64,000 nt of DNA, taken from Neisseria sp. Marseille-Q6792. GTDB taxonomy: Bacteria; Pseudomonadota; Gammaproteobacteria; Burkholderiales; Neisseriaceae. Below the pieces are notes generated by a model that was not told the DNA's origin, ran no database searches, and worked only from the letters and a program-made list of their open reading frames with translations. The stretch lies in NCBI RefSeq assembly GCF_943181435.1, contig NZ_OW969598.1:1116001-1180000 (forward strand), given 5' to 3'. This document shows positions 38,472-47,654 of this stretch, piece after piece (position 1 is the first letter of the stretch; each line of letters begins with the position of its first letter). Both the position numbers and the translations under genes were made by a program.

Positions 38472-39266
38472 TTATTCCCACGCGCGGACAAACTCTTCCC
38501 AATGCGGCTTTTCCCCGACTTGTGCGGACAGGTAATTCCGCATCCGTTTGATTTCCATTTCGTATTCGTCCGCATCCAGCCTGCCGCTGACCAAGCAGAA
38601 ACGCAGGTACATCAGATAAGTGTTTGCCGCGTCGGTTTCGCAATAATTGCGGATTTCCTTCAGCCTGCCCGTATGGAATGCCTCCCACACCTTGCTGCCG
38701 TCCATACCCAGCTTGCCCGGAAAACCGCACAGTTTCGCCATATCGTCCAGCGGCACGTTTGCCCTCGGCTGATAAAGCGCGAGCAAATCCATCAAATCGC
38801 AATGACGTTGGTGGTAACGGCTGATGTAGTTGTTCCACTTGAAATCGCGGCTGTCGCCGAAATCGCCGTCGCCCATATCCCAATAGCGCGCGGCGTTGAT
38901 GCCGTATATCAGGGAGCGGTAATGCAGTACGGGCAGGTCGAAACCGCCGCCGTTCCAACTGACCAGCTGCGGCGTATGTTTTTCCACCAACTCGAAAAAT
39001 TTGGCGATAACCACTTCCTCGCCGTCGTCCGCCTCGCCGATTGTGCCGATATGGATTTTGTCCTGCCCCCAACGCATACAGCACGAAATCGCCACAACCT
39101 GATGAAGATGATGCTGCATAAAATCCCCACCCGTCTGAGCACGGCGTTTCTGCTGGGCAAACAGCACCACTTCATCGTCGGGCAGCGATGACGGCAGCTC
39201 GTACAATGTTCGGATACCCTGCACATCGGGTACGGTTTCAATATCGAAAGCCAAAATCGTATTCAT
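38472..39266 (-). CDS. PolB-like 3'-5' exonuclease
   Basis: A 264-residue protein of the predicted 3'-5' exonuclease family related to the proofreading domain of PolB (DEDDy type). Exo I is Phe-Asp-Ile-Glu-Thr-Val-Pro near residue 8; Exo II is Leu-Val-Ser-Trp-Asn-Gly-Gly-Gly-Phe-Asp near 108; the third motif is probably in Tyr-Cys-Glu-Thr-Asp-Ala near 205. It has no polymerase domain. I start at the ATG at 39266 (MNTILAFDIETV); the frame opens five codons earlier. A structured leader or small RNA lies directly upstream. Confidence 0.85.
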   Translation of the reverse strand: MNTILAFDIETVPDVQGIRTLYELPSSLPDDEVVLFAQQKRRAQTGGDFMQHHLHQVVAISCCMRWGQDKIHIGTIGEADDGEEVVIAKFFELVEKHTPQLVSWNGGGFDLPVLHYRSLIYGINAARYWDMGDGDFGDSRDFKWNNYISRYHQRHCDLMDLLALYQPRANVPLDDMAKLCGFPGKLGMDGSKVWEAFHTGRLKEIRNYCETDAANTYLMYLRFCLVSGRLDADEYEMEIKRMRNYLSAQVGEKPHWEEFVRAWE

Positions 39267-39323
39267 GGCAGTACCTTGCATTCAAAAACAGACTTGCGCC
39301 TATTGTGTCATTAAAAGGCCGAT

Positions 39324-39497
39324 AAAAAAAGAGGCAACCCCCCACAGGATTGCCCCAATACCTCAAATCAGAGATTTACGCTTCACAAACAATACAGGCT
39401 TCCGCCTGCGGCTTTGCCCGCGTAGCTCAACTCTACGCCGACAAACTTTCGTTTCACCGTTTCCGATGAAACGCCAACCAGTCATAAAACTGACCGG
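39324..39497 (-). ncRNA. Candidate structured RNA with intrinsic terminator
   Basis: Read on the minus strand, this stretch has a chain of hairpins: CCGGTCA..TGACTGG, CGTTTCA..TGAAACG, GCGTAG..CTACGC and CAGGC-GGAA-GCCTG. It ends with GGCAATCC..GGGTTGCC followed by seven T residues. No open frame explains it. It could be an independent small RNA or an attenuator in the leader of the exonuclease gene, whose start is about 58 bases further on. I do not recognise the family; it is not tmRNA, 4.5S or an obvious 6S RNA. Confidence 0.5.
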
Positions 39498-39544
39498 CAC
39501 ATCCTTTCAGACGGCATTTCTTGGCTACGTCTGTAATTTCATGT

Positions 39545-39990
39545 AGCGAAATGTACGCCATTTTTTACAGTTTGCCAAGCATTTTTTACAAAACGGATAT
39601 AGAAACGTTTATTTTATAAAATAGTGAATTTTTTGATTTTTTAGATTAAAATTCTAATAATCTATTTAAATCGATACTTAATTTTATAATATCTATATAT
39701 TTGACAATATATTTCTCAAGATGGTACCGAGCAAAATAACGGTTATTGAATGGTAATTTGCAACATTTTGTTTTTAAAGGAAATTAATTTTAATATATTA
39801 ACCATATCGATAGAATATATTCATTGATTTATCATGTATTCTCCAAATTTTCTTTGAAATCTATTTTTAAAATCAAAAAATATTATTTTTTAGACACTTA
39901 AAATAACAGCAATTATTAAATGCTTCTGTTTATATAATTCAATTTTTCGCATTTAAAAAAACAATCGCAAAACTCAATTTTCCCTTAATA
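39545..39990. other. Gene-free AT-rich stretch
   Basis: About 445 bp of strongly AT-rich sequence without open frames or DUS, between the candidate RNA and lpxL1. It lies after the stop of lpxL1 on the minus strand. It looks like an old insertion or an AT-rich repeat. I see no gene in it. Confidence 0.6.
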
Positions 39991-39995
39991 GTTCA

Positions 39996-40883
39996 TTATG
40001 TAGTTTCGTGTAGTTTATAAAAATCCTGTACACCTTCCGGACGGGTTTTAAAACGCTTGTGCAGCCAAAAATATTGTTCCGGATGTTCGCGCACCCTGTC
40101 TTCGATAAAACGGTTCATGCGCTGCGCGTCGGCCTGCGCATCTTCACTCGGAAAGGATTCCCAAGCAGGGTAGAAATGCAGTGTAACCGTATTGTCTGCC
40201 TCGCGGACGGGGATGGCGGGTATCACTTTGGCATTTGCAAGCGCGGCAATGCGGCTCAAGCCGGTAATCGTTGCCGTCTGAATACCGAAAAAATCTACAA
40301 AAACCGAATCGTTGCGTCCGAAATCCTGATCGGGCAGATACAGAAACGGCGCGCTGCTTTTGCGGAACTGTTTGACGAGGGCACGCAGCCCTTCAGTACG
40401 CCCGATAAGGAAAACGTTGTGATAGCGGTTGCGGCCTTTCAAAATCTGTTCGTCCAATATCTTGTTTTTTTGATGGGAATACATACTGATCAGCGGGACA
40501 TCCTGATTAAGCGCGTACACCGCCATTTCAAAAGCGGTGAAGTGTGGGTACAGGATGATGACTTTTTCCCCCGCCGCCAGCGCGTCGTCCAAATAATGCT
40601 TATTGCGGTAGCGCACCAGCGATTTCAAACGCCCGGCAGGCGCGTACCAATATAAGCCGTATTCCAACATCAGTTTCGCCATGTGTTTGAAATGCTGTTT
40701 CAACACGGTTTTACGCTTTTCCTCACTCCATTCGGGAAAACATTTTGCCAAATTGATTTCGCCGATACGGCGGCGCGGTTTGACCAGAAGGTAGGCAAGC
40801 AAACCCGTCAGGTCGGCAAGTTTATGCAGCAGCGCAAACGGCAGAAACTGCAAAACATACAGTACAAAAAATATAAATTTCAT
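39996..40883 (-). CDS. lpxL1: LpxL1, lipid A lauroyl acyltransferase
   Basis: Inner-membrane acyltransferase of the HtrB/LpxL family that adds the secondary lauroyl chain to lipid A. 295 residues from the ATG at 40883 (MKFIFFVLYVLQFLPFALL, a membrane anchor); an ATG ten codons earlier lies in a DUS. The catalytic motif is His-Phe-Thr-Ala-Phe-Glu near residue 114, of the His-x4-Glu type. Further conserved parts are Tyr-Leu-Pro-Asp-Gln-Asp-Phe-Gly and a C-terminal Tyr-Phe-Trp-Leu-His-Lys-Arg-Phe-Lys-Thr-Arg-Pro. The reading frame is intact, whereas many meningococcal isolates carry frameshifts here, so hexa-acylated lipid A is possible. Confidence 0.92.
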   Translation of the reverse strand: MKFIFFVLYVLQFLPFALLHKLADLTGLLAYLLVKPRRRIGEINLAKCFPEWSEEKRKTVLKQHFKHMAKLMLEYGLYWYAPAGRLKSLVRYRNKHYLDDALAAGEKVIILYPHFTAFEMAVYALNQDVPLISMYSHQKNKILDEQILKGRNRYHNVFLIGRTEGLRALVKQFRKSSAPFLYLPDQDFGRNDSVFVDFFGIQTATITGLSRIAALANAKVIPAIPVREADNTVTLHFYPAWESFPSEDAQADAQRMNRFIEDRVREHPEQYFWLHKRFKTRPEGVQDFYKLHETT

Positions 40884-40933
40884 CTCGATACACATTTTCT
40901 TTTCAGACGGCAAAATACAAATGCCGTCTGAAA

Positions 40934-41470
40934 CTATTGAAACCTGCCGCGCTTGACCTGCATCCCGGAAGGGCTGAGTTTGGCGGCAAGCCCGTGGTTG
41001 CGCAAGGCATGAGTCAAGGCCACCGCCAAACCGTCGGCGGCATCCGACTGGGGCGTTCCCGATAAGCCGAGCATCTGCACCACCATATGCTGCACCTGTT
41101 CTTTTGCCGCCTTGCCTTTGCCGACTACCGCCTGTTTGACCTGCAAGGCCGTGTATTCCGAAACGGGCAAACCATGGCTGACCAAAGCCGCCAATGCCGC
41201 GCCCCTAGCCTGACCGAGCATCAGCGTCGATGCAGGATTGACGTTGACGAACACCTGTTCCACTGCCGCCTGTTGAGGTTTGTAAACGGCAACGACTTCG
41301 CCGATGTGCCGCACAATCACGGCAATCCTGTCTGCCAGAGGCGCATCGGCAGGCGTTTTGATGCAGCCGGAGGCGACGTAAAAATGATCGCGTCCCCTGA
41401 CATCGATGATGCCGAAACCCGTTACGCGGCTGCCCGGGTCAATGCCTAAGATACGGACGGTTGCCGACAT
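40934..41470 (-). CDS. ruvC: RuvC, Holliday-junction resolvase
   Basis: Endonuclease that cuts Holliday junctions with RuvAB. 178 residues from the ATG at 41470, beginning [20 protein letters not shown]. Gly-Ile-Asp-Pro-Gly-Ser carries the first catalytic aspartate, Val-Glu-Gln-Val-Phe the glutamate, and Ser-Asp-Ala-Ala-Asp-Gly the C-terminal pair. A GTG at 41476 overlaps the fis stop by four bases and could instead be the start, giving translational coupling. It belongs to dusB-fis-ruvC. Confidence 0.95.
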   Translation of the reverse strand: MSATVRILGIDPGSRVTGFGIIDVRGRDHFYVASGCIKTPADAPLADRIAVIVRHIGEVVAVYKPQQAAVEQVFVNVNPASTLMLGQARGAALAALVSHGLPVSEYTALQVKQAVVGKGKAAKEQVQHMVVQMLGLSGTPQSDAADGLAVALTHALRNHGLAAKLSPSGMQVKRGRFQ

Positions 41471-41472
41471 AT

Positions 41473-41712
41473 TCACAACAAACCGTGTTGAATCAGTTTT
41501 TTACGCAAGGTATTACGGTTCAGTCCCAACATGACGGAGGCTTTGGACTGATTACCGCCGCATTGCTCCATCACGCACACCAGCAGCGGCTTTTCCACCT
41601 GATGCAATACCATATCGTACACGCCGCAAGGTTCGGTACCGTTCAGGTCTTTGAAATATTGTTCTAAATTTTGTCTGATGCATTGAGAAATATCGGGAAG
41701 GGTATGGGGCAT
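41473..41712 (-). CDS. fis: Fis-family DNA-binding protein
   Basis: A 79-residue nucleoid/recombination regulator (E. coli Fis has 98). The C-terminal helix-turn-helix [21 protein letters not shown] is unmistakable. It lies 29 bp after dusB, as in enterobacteria, and directly before ruvC. Confidence 0.94.
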   Translation of the reverse strand: MPHTLPDISQCIRQNLEQYFKDLNGTEPCGVYDMVLHQVEKPLLVCVMEQCGGNQSKASVMLGLNRNTLRKKLIQHGLL

Positions 41713-41741
41713 GATTGCACTTTCAAAGGATAATCAAGTGT

Positions 41742-42752
41742 TCAGAAGGCATTTGGGCGGTAGGCGCACGCCCAACTGTCGGTTTTTTCGGCAACTCTTT
41801 CAAGATAACCGGCAAGTGTGTCGTATTGCGCCGCCGCACTGTCCAAGCGGTTGATTTCACGGCGTGTCTGCTCGCCATCGGGCATTTCGCCGATGTACCA
41901 GCCTATGTGTTTGCGTGCGATGCGCACACCGGCGGTCTCACCATAAAACGCGTGCGTGGCGCGGATGTGGTTCAAAATGGCGGCGGCGCATTCTGCCAAA
42001 CTCAAAGCAGGCGGCAAAACGCCGTGTTCGGCATAATGTTTCAAATCGCGGAAGAACCACGGTCTCCCTTGCGCGCCTCGCCCTATCATGATGCCGTCTG
42101 CGGCGGTTTGTTTGAGGACAGCTTGGGCTTTTTGCGGCGAAGTAATGTCGCCGTTGACCCAAACTGGGATGTTCAGACGGCATTTGGTTTCGGCGATGAG
42201 TTCGTAACGCGCTTCGCCTTTGTACATTTGCGTACGCGTGCGTCCGTGGACGGCAAGGGCGGCAATGCCGCAATCTTCGGCGATTTTGGCGATGACGGGC
42301 AGGTTTTTGTGGTCGTCGTGCCAACCCAAACGGGTTTTGAGGGTAACGGGTACGCCCGCCGCCTTGACCACCGCTTCCAAAATGGCGGCAACCAGCAGCT
42401 CGTCCTGCATCAGCGCGCTACCGGCTTGGACATTGCACACTTTCTTGGCGGGACAGCCCATGTTGATGTCGATAACCTGCGCCCCGAGGCTGACGTTGTA
42501 ACGCGCGGCATCCGCCATCTGCTGCGGATCGCTGCCGGCAATCTGCACGGCAACGATGCCGCCTTCATCGACAAAATCACTGCGGTGCAAGGTTTTTCTA
42601 GTATTTCTGAGCGTCGGGTCGCTGGTCAGCATTTCGCACACCGCCCAACCTGCGCCAAAATCTCGGCAAAGTCGGCGGAACGGTTTGTCGGTAATGCCCG
42701 CCATCGGCGCAAGTGCGATGGGGTTGTCGATAAAATAGCCGCCGATGTGCAT
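41742..42752 (-). CDS. dusB: DusB, tRNA-dihydrouridine synthase
   Basis: FMN enzyme that reduces uridine to dihydrouridine in the D-loop of tRNA. 336 residues from the ATG at 42752 (MHIGGYFIDNPIALAPMAGI). Landmarks are Ala-Pro-Met-Ala-Gly-Ile-Thr-Asp for FMN binding, Asn-Met-Gly-Cys-Pro-Ala-Lys-Lys-Val with the catalytic cysteine, Lys-Thr-Arg-Leu-Gly-Trp, and Val-His-Gly-Arg-Thr-Arg. It is first in dusB-fis-ruvC. The frame opens 38 codons earlier into the divergent promoter region. Confidence 0.95.
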   Translation of the reverse strand: MHIGGYFIDNPIALAPMAGITDKPFRRLCRDFGAGWAVCEMLTSDPTLRNTRKTLHRSDFVDEGGIVAVQIAGSDPQQMADAARYNVSLGAQVIDINMGCPAKKVCNVQAGSALMQDELLVAAILEAVVKAAGVPVTLKTRLGWHDDHKNLPVIAKIAEDCGIAALAVHGRTRTQMYKGEARYELIAETKCRLNIPVWVNGDITSPQKAQAVLKQTAADGIMIGRGAQGRPWFFRDLKHYAEHGVLPPALSLAECAAAILNHIRATHAFYGETAGVRIARKHIGWYIGEMPDGEQTRREINRLDSAAAQYDTLAGYLERVAEKTDSWACAYRPNAF

Positions 42753-42966
42753 AATGGGCCCGCGTTTCAAAAAAGTACGCCATTGTACATTTTTTAAGCA
42801 GGATTTCCAATCTCCGGACGCGCCCGAGATTGGGGCAGGCACCGTTTTATGGCATAATCCGCACACAGATTCCCTGCCCCGCCACTCACAGGAGGGCAGT
42901 TTACTTTCCCCATCCTATCGGTTTCCCGTTTCAGACGGCATAACGTCTGAAAGAAAGACTACAATC

Positions 42967-44340
42967 ATGAGTAATCCATTTTCCTCTTTAGGTTTGGGTA
43001 CGGAACTCGTTTCCGCGCTGACCGCGCAAGGTTACGAAAACCCGACGCCCATCCAAGCCGCCGCCATTCCCAAAGCACTCGCCGGTCATGATTTACTAGC
43101 CGCCGCTCAAACCGGCACAGGCAAAACCGCTGCCTTTATGCTGCCCTCGCTCGAACGCCTCAAACGTTACGCCACCGCCAGCACCTCGCCCGCGATGCAC
43201 CCCGTGCGTATGCTCGTCCTCACCCCCACGCGCGAACTCGCCGACCAAATCGACCAAAACGTGCAGGGCTACATTAAAAACCTGCCGCTGCGGCATACCG
43301 TCCTCTTCGGCGGTGTCAACATGGACAAACAAACCGCCGACCTGCGTGCCGGCTGCGAAATCGTCGTCGCCACCGTCGGACGGCTGCTCGACCATGTGAA
43401 ACAGAAAAACATCAGTTTAAACAAAGTCGAAATCGTCGTTCTGGATGAAGCAGACCGCATGTTGGATATGGGGTTCATCGACGACATCCGCAAAATCATG
43501 CAGATGCTGCCCAAACAACGCCAAACCCTGCTCTTTTCCGCCACCTTCTCCGCACCGATACGCAAACTGGCGCAAGACTTCATGAATGCGCCCGAAACCG
43601 TCGAGGTTGCCGCACAAAACACCACCAACGCAAATGTCGAGCAGCACATCATCGCGGTCGATACCATTCAGAAGCGCAACCTGCTCGAACGCCTGATTGT
43701 CGATCTGCATATGAACCAGGTTATCGTCTTTTGCAAAACCAAACAAAGCGTCGACCAGGTAACGCGTGATTTAATCCGCCGCAACCTGTCCGCACAGGCG
43801 ATACACGGCGACCGTTCTCAACAAAGTAGGCTCGAAACACTCAACGCCTTCAAAGACGGCAGCCTGCGTGTCCTCGTCGCCACCGACATCGCCGCACGCG
43901 GTCTGGATATTGCCGAACTGCCCTTCGTCATCAATTACGAAATGCCCACCCAGCCCGAAGACTACGTCCACCGCATCGGGCGCACGGGGCGCGCCGGTGC
44001 GGACGGCGTGGCGATTTCCCTGATGGACGAATCCGAACAGAAAATGTTTGAGGCCATCAAAGAACTGACCGGCAACGAGCTGCTCATCGAACGCATCGAA
44101 GGCTTCGAGCCCCGATGGTGGGAACAGGAAGGCTCAAAACCGGAAAAAACCGAAACAAGCGAACCGAGACAACGCAACCGCTACGAATCCACCAAGGCTC
44201 AGCGCGAAAAAAATACCCGACCGGAAACCACGGCAAACGATGCGGGTGCCGCATGCGGAAAAATCGCCGGACGCAGCCGCCGAAGCCGCCGAGAACACCA
44301 GCCGTGCGCCCTGCTCCAACCACGTTACGGCGTAAAATAG
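42967..44340 (+). CDS. DEAD-box RNA helicase (RhlE-like)
   Basis: A 457-residue ATP-dependent RNA helicase. Motifs in order: Q motif (Gly-Tyr-Glu-Asn-Pro-Thr-Pro-Ile-Gln), Walker A Ala-Gln-Thr-Gly-Thr-Gly-Lys-Thr, Pro-Thr-Arg-Glu-Leu, Asp-Glu-Ala-Asp-Arg-Met-Leu-Asp-Met-Gly-Phe, Ser-Ala-Thr-Phe, and His-Arg-Ile-Gly-Arg-Thr-Gly-Arg. The tail after residue 380 is basic and low in complexity, as in RhlE. I start at the ATG at 42967 (MSNPFSSLGLGTELVSAL); the open frame upstream overlaps the divergent dusB leader. Likely roles are ribosome assembly or mRNA decay. Confidence 0.92.
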   Translation: MSNPFSSLGLGTELVSALTAQGYENPTPIQAAAIPKALAGHDLLAAAQTGTGKTAAFMLPSLERLKRYATASTSPAMHPVRMLVLTPTRELADQIDQNVQGYIKNLPLRHTVLFGGVNMDKQTADLRAGCEIVVATVGRLLDHVKQKNISLNKVEIVVLDEADRMLDMGFIDDIRKIMQMLPKQRQTLLFSATFSAPIRKLAQDFMNAPETVEVAAQNTTNANVEQHIIAVDTIQKRNLLERLIVDLHMNQVIVFCKTKQSVDQVTRDLIRRNLSAQAIHGDRSQQSRLETLNAFKDGSLRVLVATDIAARGLDIAELPFVINYEMPTQPEDYVHRIGRTGRAGADGVAISLMDESEQKMFEAIKELTGNELLIERIEGFEPRWWEQEGSKPEKTETSEPRQRNRYESTKAQREKNTRPETTANDAGAACGKIAGRSRRSRREHQPCALLQPRYGVK

Positions 44341-44353
44341 CCCTGAAAATCAA

Positions 44354-44386
44354 ATGCCGTCTGAACATTTCCGTTTCAGACGGCAT
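44354..44386. terminator. DUS inverted-pair terminator after the helicase gene
   Basis: ATGCCGTCTGAA and inverse with a short loop, 14 bases after the stop. A third DUS follows near 44453-44464. Confidence 0.85.
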
Positions 44387-44479
44387 TTTTCAAACCGGAC
44401 TGACGCATTGGGCGCAACCGCCCATACCGGATAAATTTCTTCCACAAACAGTTTCAGACGGCATTTGCTGCCTGTACAA

Positions 44480-44636
44480 TATAGTGGATTAAATTTAAAT
44501 CAGGACAAGGCGACGAAGCCGCAGACAGTACAAATAGTACGGAACCGATTCACTTGGTGCTTCAGCACCTTAGAGAATCGTTCTCTTTGAGCTAAGGCGA
44601 GGCAACGCTGTACCGGTTTAAATTTAATCCACTATA
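44480..44636. mobile_element. Correia element, long type (157 bp)
   Basis: Complete terminal repeats with the extra internal segment of about 50 bp (around 44545-44595) typical of the long form, which in the genus carries an IHF site. It ends about 38 bp before the FAD oxidoreductase start, so it probably supplies or alters that gene's leader. Confidence 0.95.
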
Positions 44637-44673
44637 TCATTTCCTTTTCCACTCAAACCATCAGGATTTCCCA

Positions 44674-45912
44674 ATGTCCACCCAATTCGATGTCGCCGTA
44701 ATCGGCGCAGGTCCGGCAGGCTCGGTCGCATCCGCCCTGCTCCGCAAAAAAGGTTATCAAGTCTGCGTGTTGGAAAAACAGCATTTTCCGCGCTTCGTCA
44801 TCGGCGAAAGCCTGCTGCCGCACTGTATGGAAATGCTGGAAGAAGCCGGATTTGCCGATGCCGTGCGCGCCGAGCCCGGCTTTCAGTTGAAAAACGGCGC
44901 GGCGTTTTCATGGGGCAGCCGTTATACCGAATTCGATTTCACCGATAAATTTTCAGACGGCCCCGGCACGACTTATCAAGTGCGCCGCGCCGTGTTCGAT
45001 AAAATCCTGATTGGCGAAGCCGCCAAACAAGGCGTTGAAGTACGTTTCGGGCACGGCGTAACCGCGTTCGACAACAGCGGCGATTTTGCCCGCTTGAACA
45101 TCGAAACCGACACCGGCGAGAGCTATGAACTGACCGCGAAATTCGTCTTGGACGCAAGCGGTTACGGACGCGTGCTGCCGCGCCTGCTGGATTTGGAAAC
45201 GCCCTCGCACCTGCCGCCGCGCCAAGCGCATTTCACGCACATCGACGACAACATCACCCACCCGAAATTCGACCGCAACAAAATCCTGATTACCACCCAC
45301 CCGCAACACCGCGACGTGTGGATTTGGCTGATTCCCTTCGGCGACAACCGCTGTTCCGTCGGCGTGGTCGGCACGCCCGACAAACTTGTCGGCGAATCGG
45401 AAACGGTGTTGAAAAAATTTGTTTACGAATGCCCGATGCTGAACGAAATTTTGGACAAAGCCGTCTGGGAAAACGATTTTCCGTTCCGCTCCATCCAAGG
45501 CTATTCCGCCAACGTCAAATCGCTGCACGGCAGGCATTTCGCGCTATTGGGCAATGCCGCCGAGTTCCTCGATCCCGTGTTCTCGTCGGGCGTAACCATC
45601 GCGCTGCACTCCGCCAAACTGGCTGCCGATTTATTGGCGAAGCAGCTTGAAGGCGGCACGGCGGATTGGGATACTGAGTTTGCCGAACCCTTGATGATCG
45701 GCGTGGACACATTCCGCACCTATGTGGACGGCTGGTACGATTTCCGCTTCCAAAACGTCGTGTACGCGCCCGACCGCAGCCCGGAAATCAGCCGTATGCT
45801 TTCTTCGATTTTGGCAGGCTACGCGTGGGATACCGAAAACCCGTTCGTGGCGAAATCCGAACAACGCCTGACTGCCTTGTCCGAATGGATCGGTCAGTTG
45901 GAAAGCGAATAA
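44674..45912 (+). CDS. FAD-dependent oxidoreductase (geranylgeranyl-reductase/halogenase-like)
   Basis: A 412-residue flavoprotein. The Rossmann motif Gly-Ala-Gly-Pro-Ala-Gly-Ser is at residues 11-17, followed by the second dinucleotide region Val-Leu-Glu-Lys. Pro-Arg-Phe-Val-Ile-Gly-Glu-Ser-Leu-Leu-Pro and Ala-Ala-Glu-Phe-Leu-Asp-Pro-Val-Phe-Ser-Ser-Gly are hallmarks of the group that includes geranylgeranyl reductases and flavin-dependent halogenases. The full Trp-x-Trp-x-Ile-Pro halogenase motif is present only in part (Val-Trp-Ile-Trp-Leu-Ile-Pro). The substrate is unknown. It stands alone, with a Correia element directly upstream. Confidence 0.8.
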   Translation: MSTQFDVAVIGAGPAGSVASALLRKKGYQVCVLEKQHFPRFVIGESLLPHCMEMLEEAGFADAVRAEPGFQLKNGAAFSWGSRYTEFDFTDKFSDGPGTTYQVRRAVFDKILIGEAAKQGVEVRFGHGVTAFDNSGDFARLNIETDTGESYELTAKFVLDASGYGRVLPRLLDLETPSHLPPRQAHFTHIDDNITHPKFDRNKILITTHPQHRDVWIWLIPFGDNRCSVGVVGTPDKLVGESETVLKKFVYECPMLNEILDKAVWENDFPFRSIQGYSANVKSLHGRHFALLGNAAEFLDPVFSSGVTIALHSAKLAADLLAKQLEGGTADWDTEFAEPLMIGVDTFRTYVDGWYDFRFQNVVYAPDRSPEISRMLSSILAGYAWDTENPFVAKSEQRLTALSEWIGQLESE

Positions 45913-45931
45913 ATCCGTACCACCATACAAA

Positions 45932-45965
45932 ATGCCGTCTGAATCCAATCGGGTTCAGACGGCAT
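45932..45965. terminator. DUS inverted-pair terminator
   Basis: A DUS hairpin between convergent genes, the FAD oxidoreductase and lysS. Confidence 0.85.
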
Positions 45966-45988
45966 TTCTATTTCAACTGTTTTTATGA

Positions 45989-47500
45989 TTACTCGGGACG
46001 CATCTGCGGAAACAGAATCACATCGCGGATGGTTTGCGAATCGGTCAGCAGCATTACCAAGCGGTCAATACCGATGCCGCAACCGCCGGTCGGCGGCAAA
46101 CCGAATTCCATCGCGCGGATGTAGTCGGCATCGTAGTGCATCGCTTCGTCGTCGCCCGCGTCTTTTTGCGCCACTTGCGCTTTGAAGCGTTCGGCTTGGT
46201 CTTCGGGGTCGTTCAACTCGGAATAGCCGTTTGCCAGTTCGCGCCCGACAACGAAAAGCTCGAAGCGTTCAGTCAAGCCTGGTTTGCTGTCGGATGCGCG
46301 TGCCAACGGGGAAACTTCGACCGGGTAATCGACAATAAAGGTCGGGTTCCACAGTTTGCCCTCGGCGCAACCTTCAAACAGGGCGAGTTGCAGGCTGCCG
46401 ATGCCCGGGGACGGCGGCAGGCTTTCGCCGTGTTTGACGATTTCTTTTTTCAGCCATTCCGCATCGTTCAACTGCTCGTCGGTGTAGTGCGGATTGTATT
46501 TTTTGATGGCTTCGAGGATGGTCAGACGCTCGAACGGGCTTTCCAAATCGACTTCTTTGCCGTTGTAGCTGATTTTTGCCGTGCCGTTTACCGTGCGCGA
46601 TGCGTTGCGGATGATGTCTTCCGCCATCTGCATCATGCGTTCGTAGTCGGAGAAGGCTTCGTAGAATTCAATCATGGTGAATTCGGGATTGTGGCGCACG
46701 GACATGCCTTCGTTGCGGAAGCTGCGGTTGATTTCAAACACACGTTCCAAGCCACCGACAACCAAGCGTTTCAGATACAGCTCGGGCGCGATACGCAGGT
46801 AGAGCGGAATGTCCAAGGCATTGTGGTGGGTAACGAACGGTTTCGCTGTCGCACCGCCCGGAATCGGGTGCATCATTGGGGTTTCAACTTCCAAATAATG
46901 CTCGTTGACCATGAAATTGCGCACGGATTGGATGATTTGGCTGCGTTTGATAAACGTATTGCGTGATTCTTCGTTGGCAATCAAATCGACGTAGCGTTGA
47001 CGGTATTTGGTTTCCTGATCGCTCAAGCCTTTGTGTTTGTCCGGCAGAGGGCGCAGGGATTTGGACAGCAGGCGGATGTTGGACACGCGCACGGTCAATT
47101 CGCCGTGGTTGGTTTTGAACAAAGTACCTTCCGCGCCGACGATGTCGCCCAAGTCCCAATGGTTGAAATCGTCCAAAACTTCCTGACTCACGCCTTTGTT
47201 GTTCAGATAAAGCTGGATTTGGCCGGTCACGTCTTGGATGGTGGCAAAACTCGCCTTGCCCATTTGCCGTTTGAGCATCATGCGGCCGGCAATCTTGACG
47301 GGAACGGCCTGCGGGTCGAGTTCTTCTTTGCCGATTTCGCCGTATTGGGCGTGCAAATCGGCGGCAAAGCTGTCGCGTTTGAAATCGTTAGGGTAGGCGT
47401 TGCGCTGTTGGCGGATGTTGTGCAGTTTTTCACGGCGCAGGGCGATGATTTGGTTTTCGTCCAACTGCGGCTCGATTTGCGGATTATTTTGTTCGCTCAT
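45989..47500 (-). CDS. lysS: LysS, lysyl-tRNA synthetase (class II)
   Basis: Charges tRNA-Lys. 503 residues (E. coli LysS has 505). The N-terminal OB-fold anticodon domain spans about 50-165. Class II motif 1 is in the [13 protein letters not shown] region, motif 2 in Phe-Arg-Asn-Glu-Gly and motif 3 in Gly-Ile-Gly-Ile-Asp-Arg-Leu near the C-terminus. It is monocistronic with DUS hairpins on the downstream side. Confidence 0.97.
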   Translation of the reverse strand: MSEQNNPQIEPQLDENQIIALRREKLHNIRQQRNAYPNDFKRDSFAADLHAQYGEIGKEELDPQAVPVKIAGRMMLKRQMGKASFATIQDVTGQIQLYLNNKGVSQEVLDDFNHWDLGDIVGAEGTLFKTNHGELTVRVSNIRLLSKSLRPLPDKHKGLSDQETKYRQRYVDLIANEESRNTFIKRSQIIQSVRNFMVNEHYLEVETPMMHPIPGGATAKPFVTHHNALDIPLYLRIAPELYLKRLVVGGLERVFEINRSFRNEGMSVRHNPEFTMIEFYEAFSDYERMMQMAEDIIRNASRTVNGTAKISYNGKEVDLESPFERLTILEAIKKYNPHYTDEQLNDAEWLKKEIVKHGESLPPSPGIGSLQLALFEGCAEGKLWNPTFIVDYPVEVSPLARASDSKPGLTERFELFVVGRELANGYSELNDPEDQAERFKAQVAQKDAGDDEAMHYDADYIRAMEFGLPPTGGCGIGIDRLVMLLTDSQTIRDVILFPQMRPE

Positions 47501-47611
47501 GGTATTTTCCGAAAAAATAAATCAGGCGCAGTCTGTTTCAGACGACCTGATTGAATCACAAAATTTGCGCATATTTTACGCGATGTCGGTGTTTTTTTCT
47601 AGGAAAGGGCA

Positions 47612-47640
47612 ATGCCGTCTGAAAATATTACAGACGGCAT
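47612..47640. terminator. DUS inverted pair, one arm imperfect
   Basis: ATGCCGTCTGAA faces an arm with ACAGACGGCAT, after the stop of the Nramp-related gene. Confidence 0.7.
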
Positions 47641-47654
47641 TCAGATTTTGAAAC

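Noticed and set aside
39338..39343. A run of six C residues as a phase-variation tract
   Set aside because: It is short, lies in the loop of a terminator, and no gene reads through it.
39324..39497. tmRNA, 4.5S or 6S RNA at the structured region
   Set aside because: None of the conserved sequence blocks I know for these RNAs is present, so I kept only a general candidate RNA call.
44100..44340. Possible frameshift at the C-terminus of the DEAD-box helicase
   Set aside because: The tail is simply basic and low in complexity, as is usual for RhlE-like proteins; all helicase motifs are in one frame.
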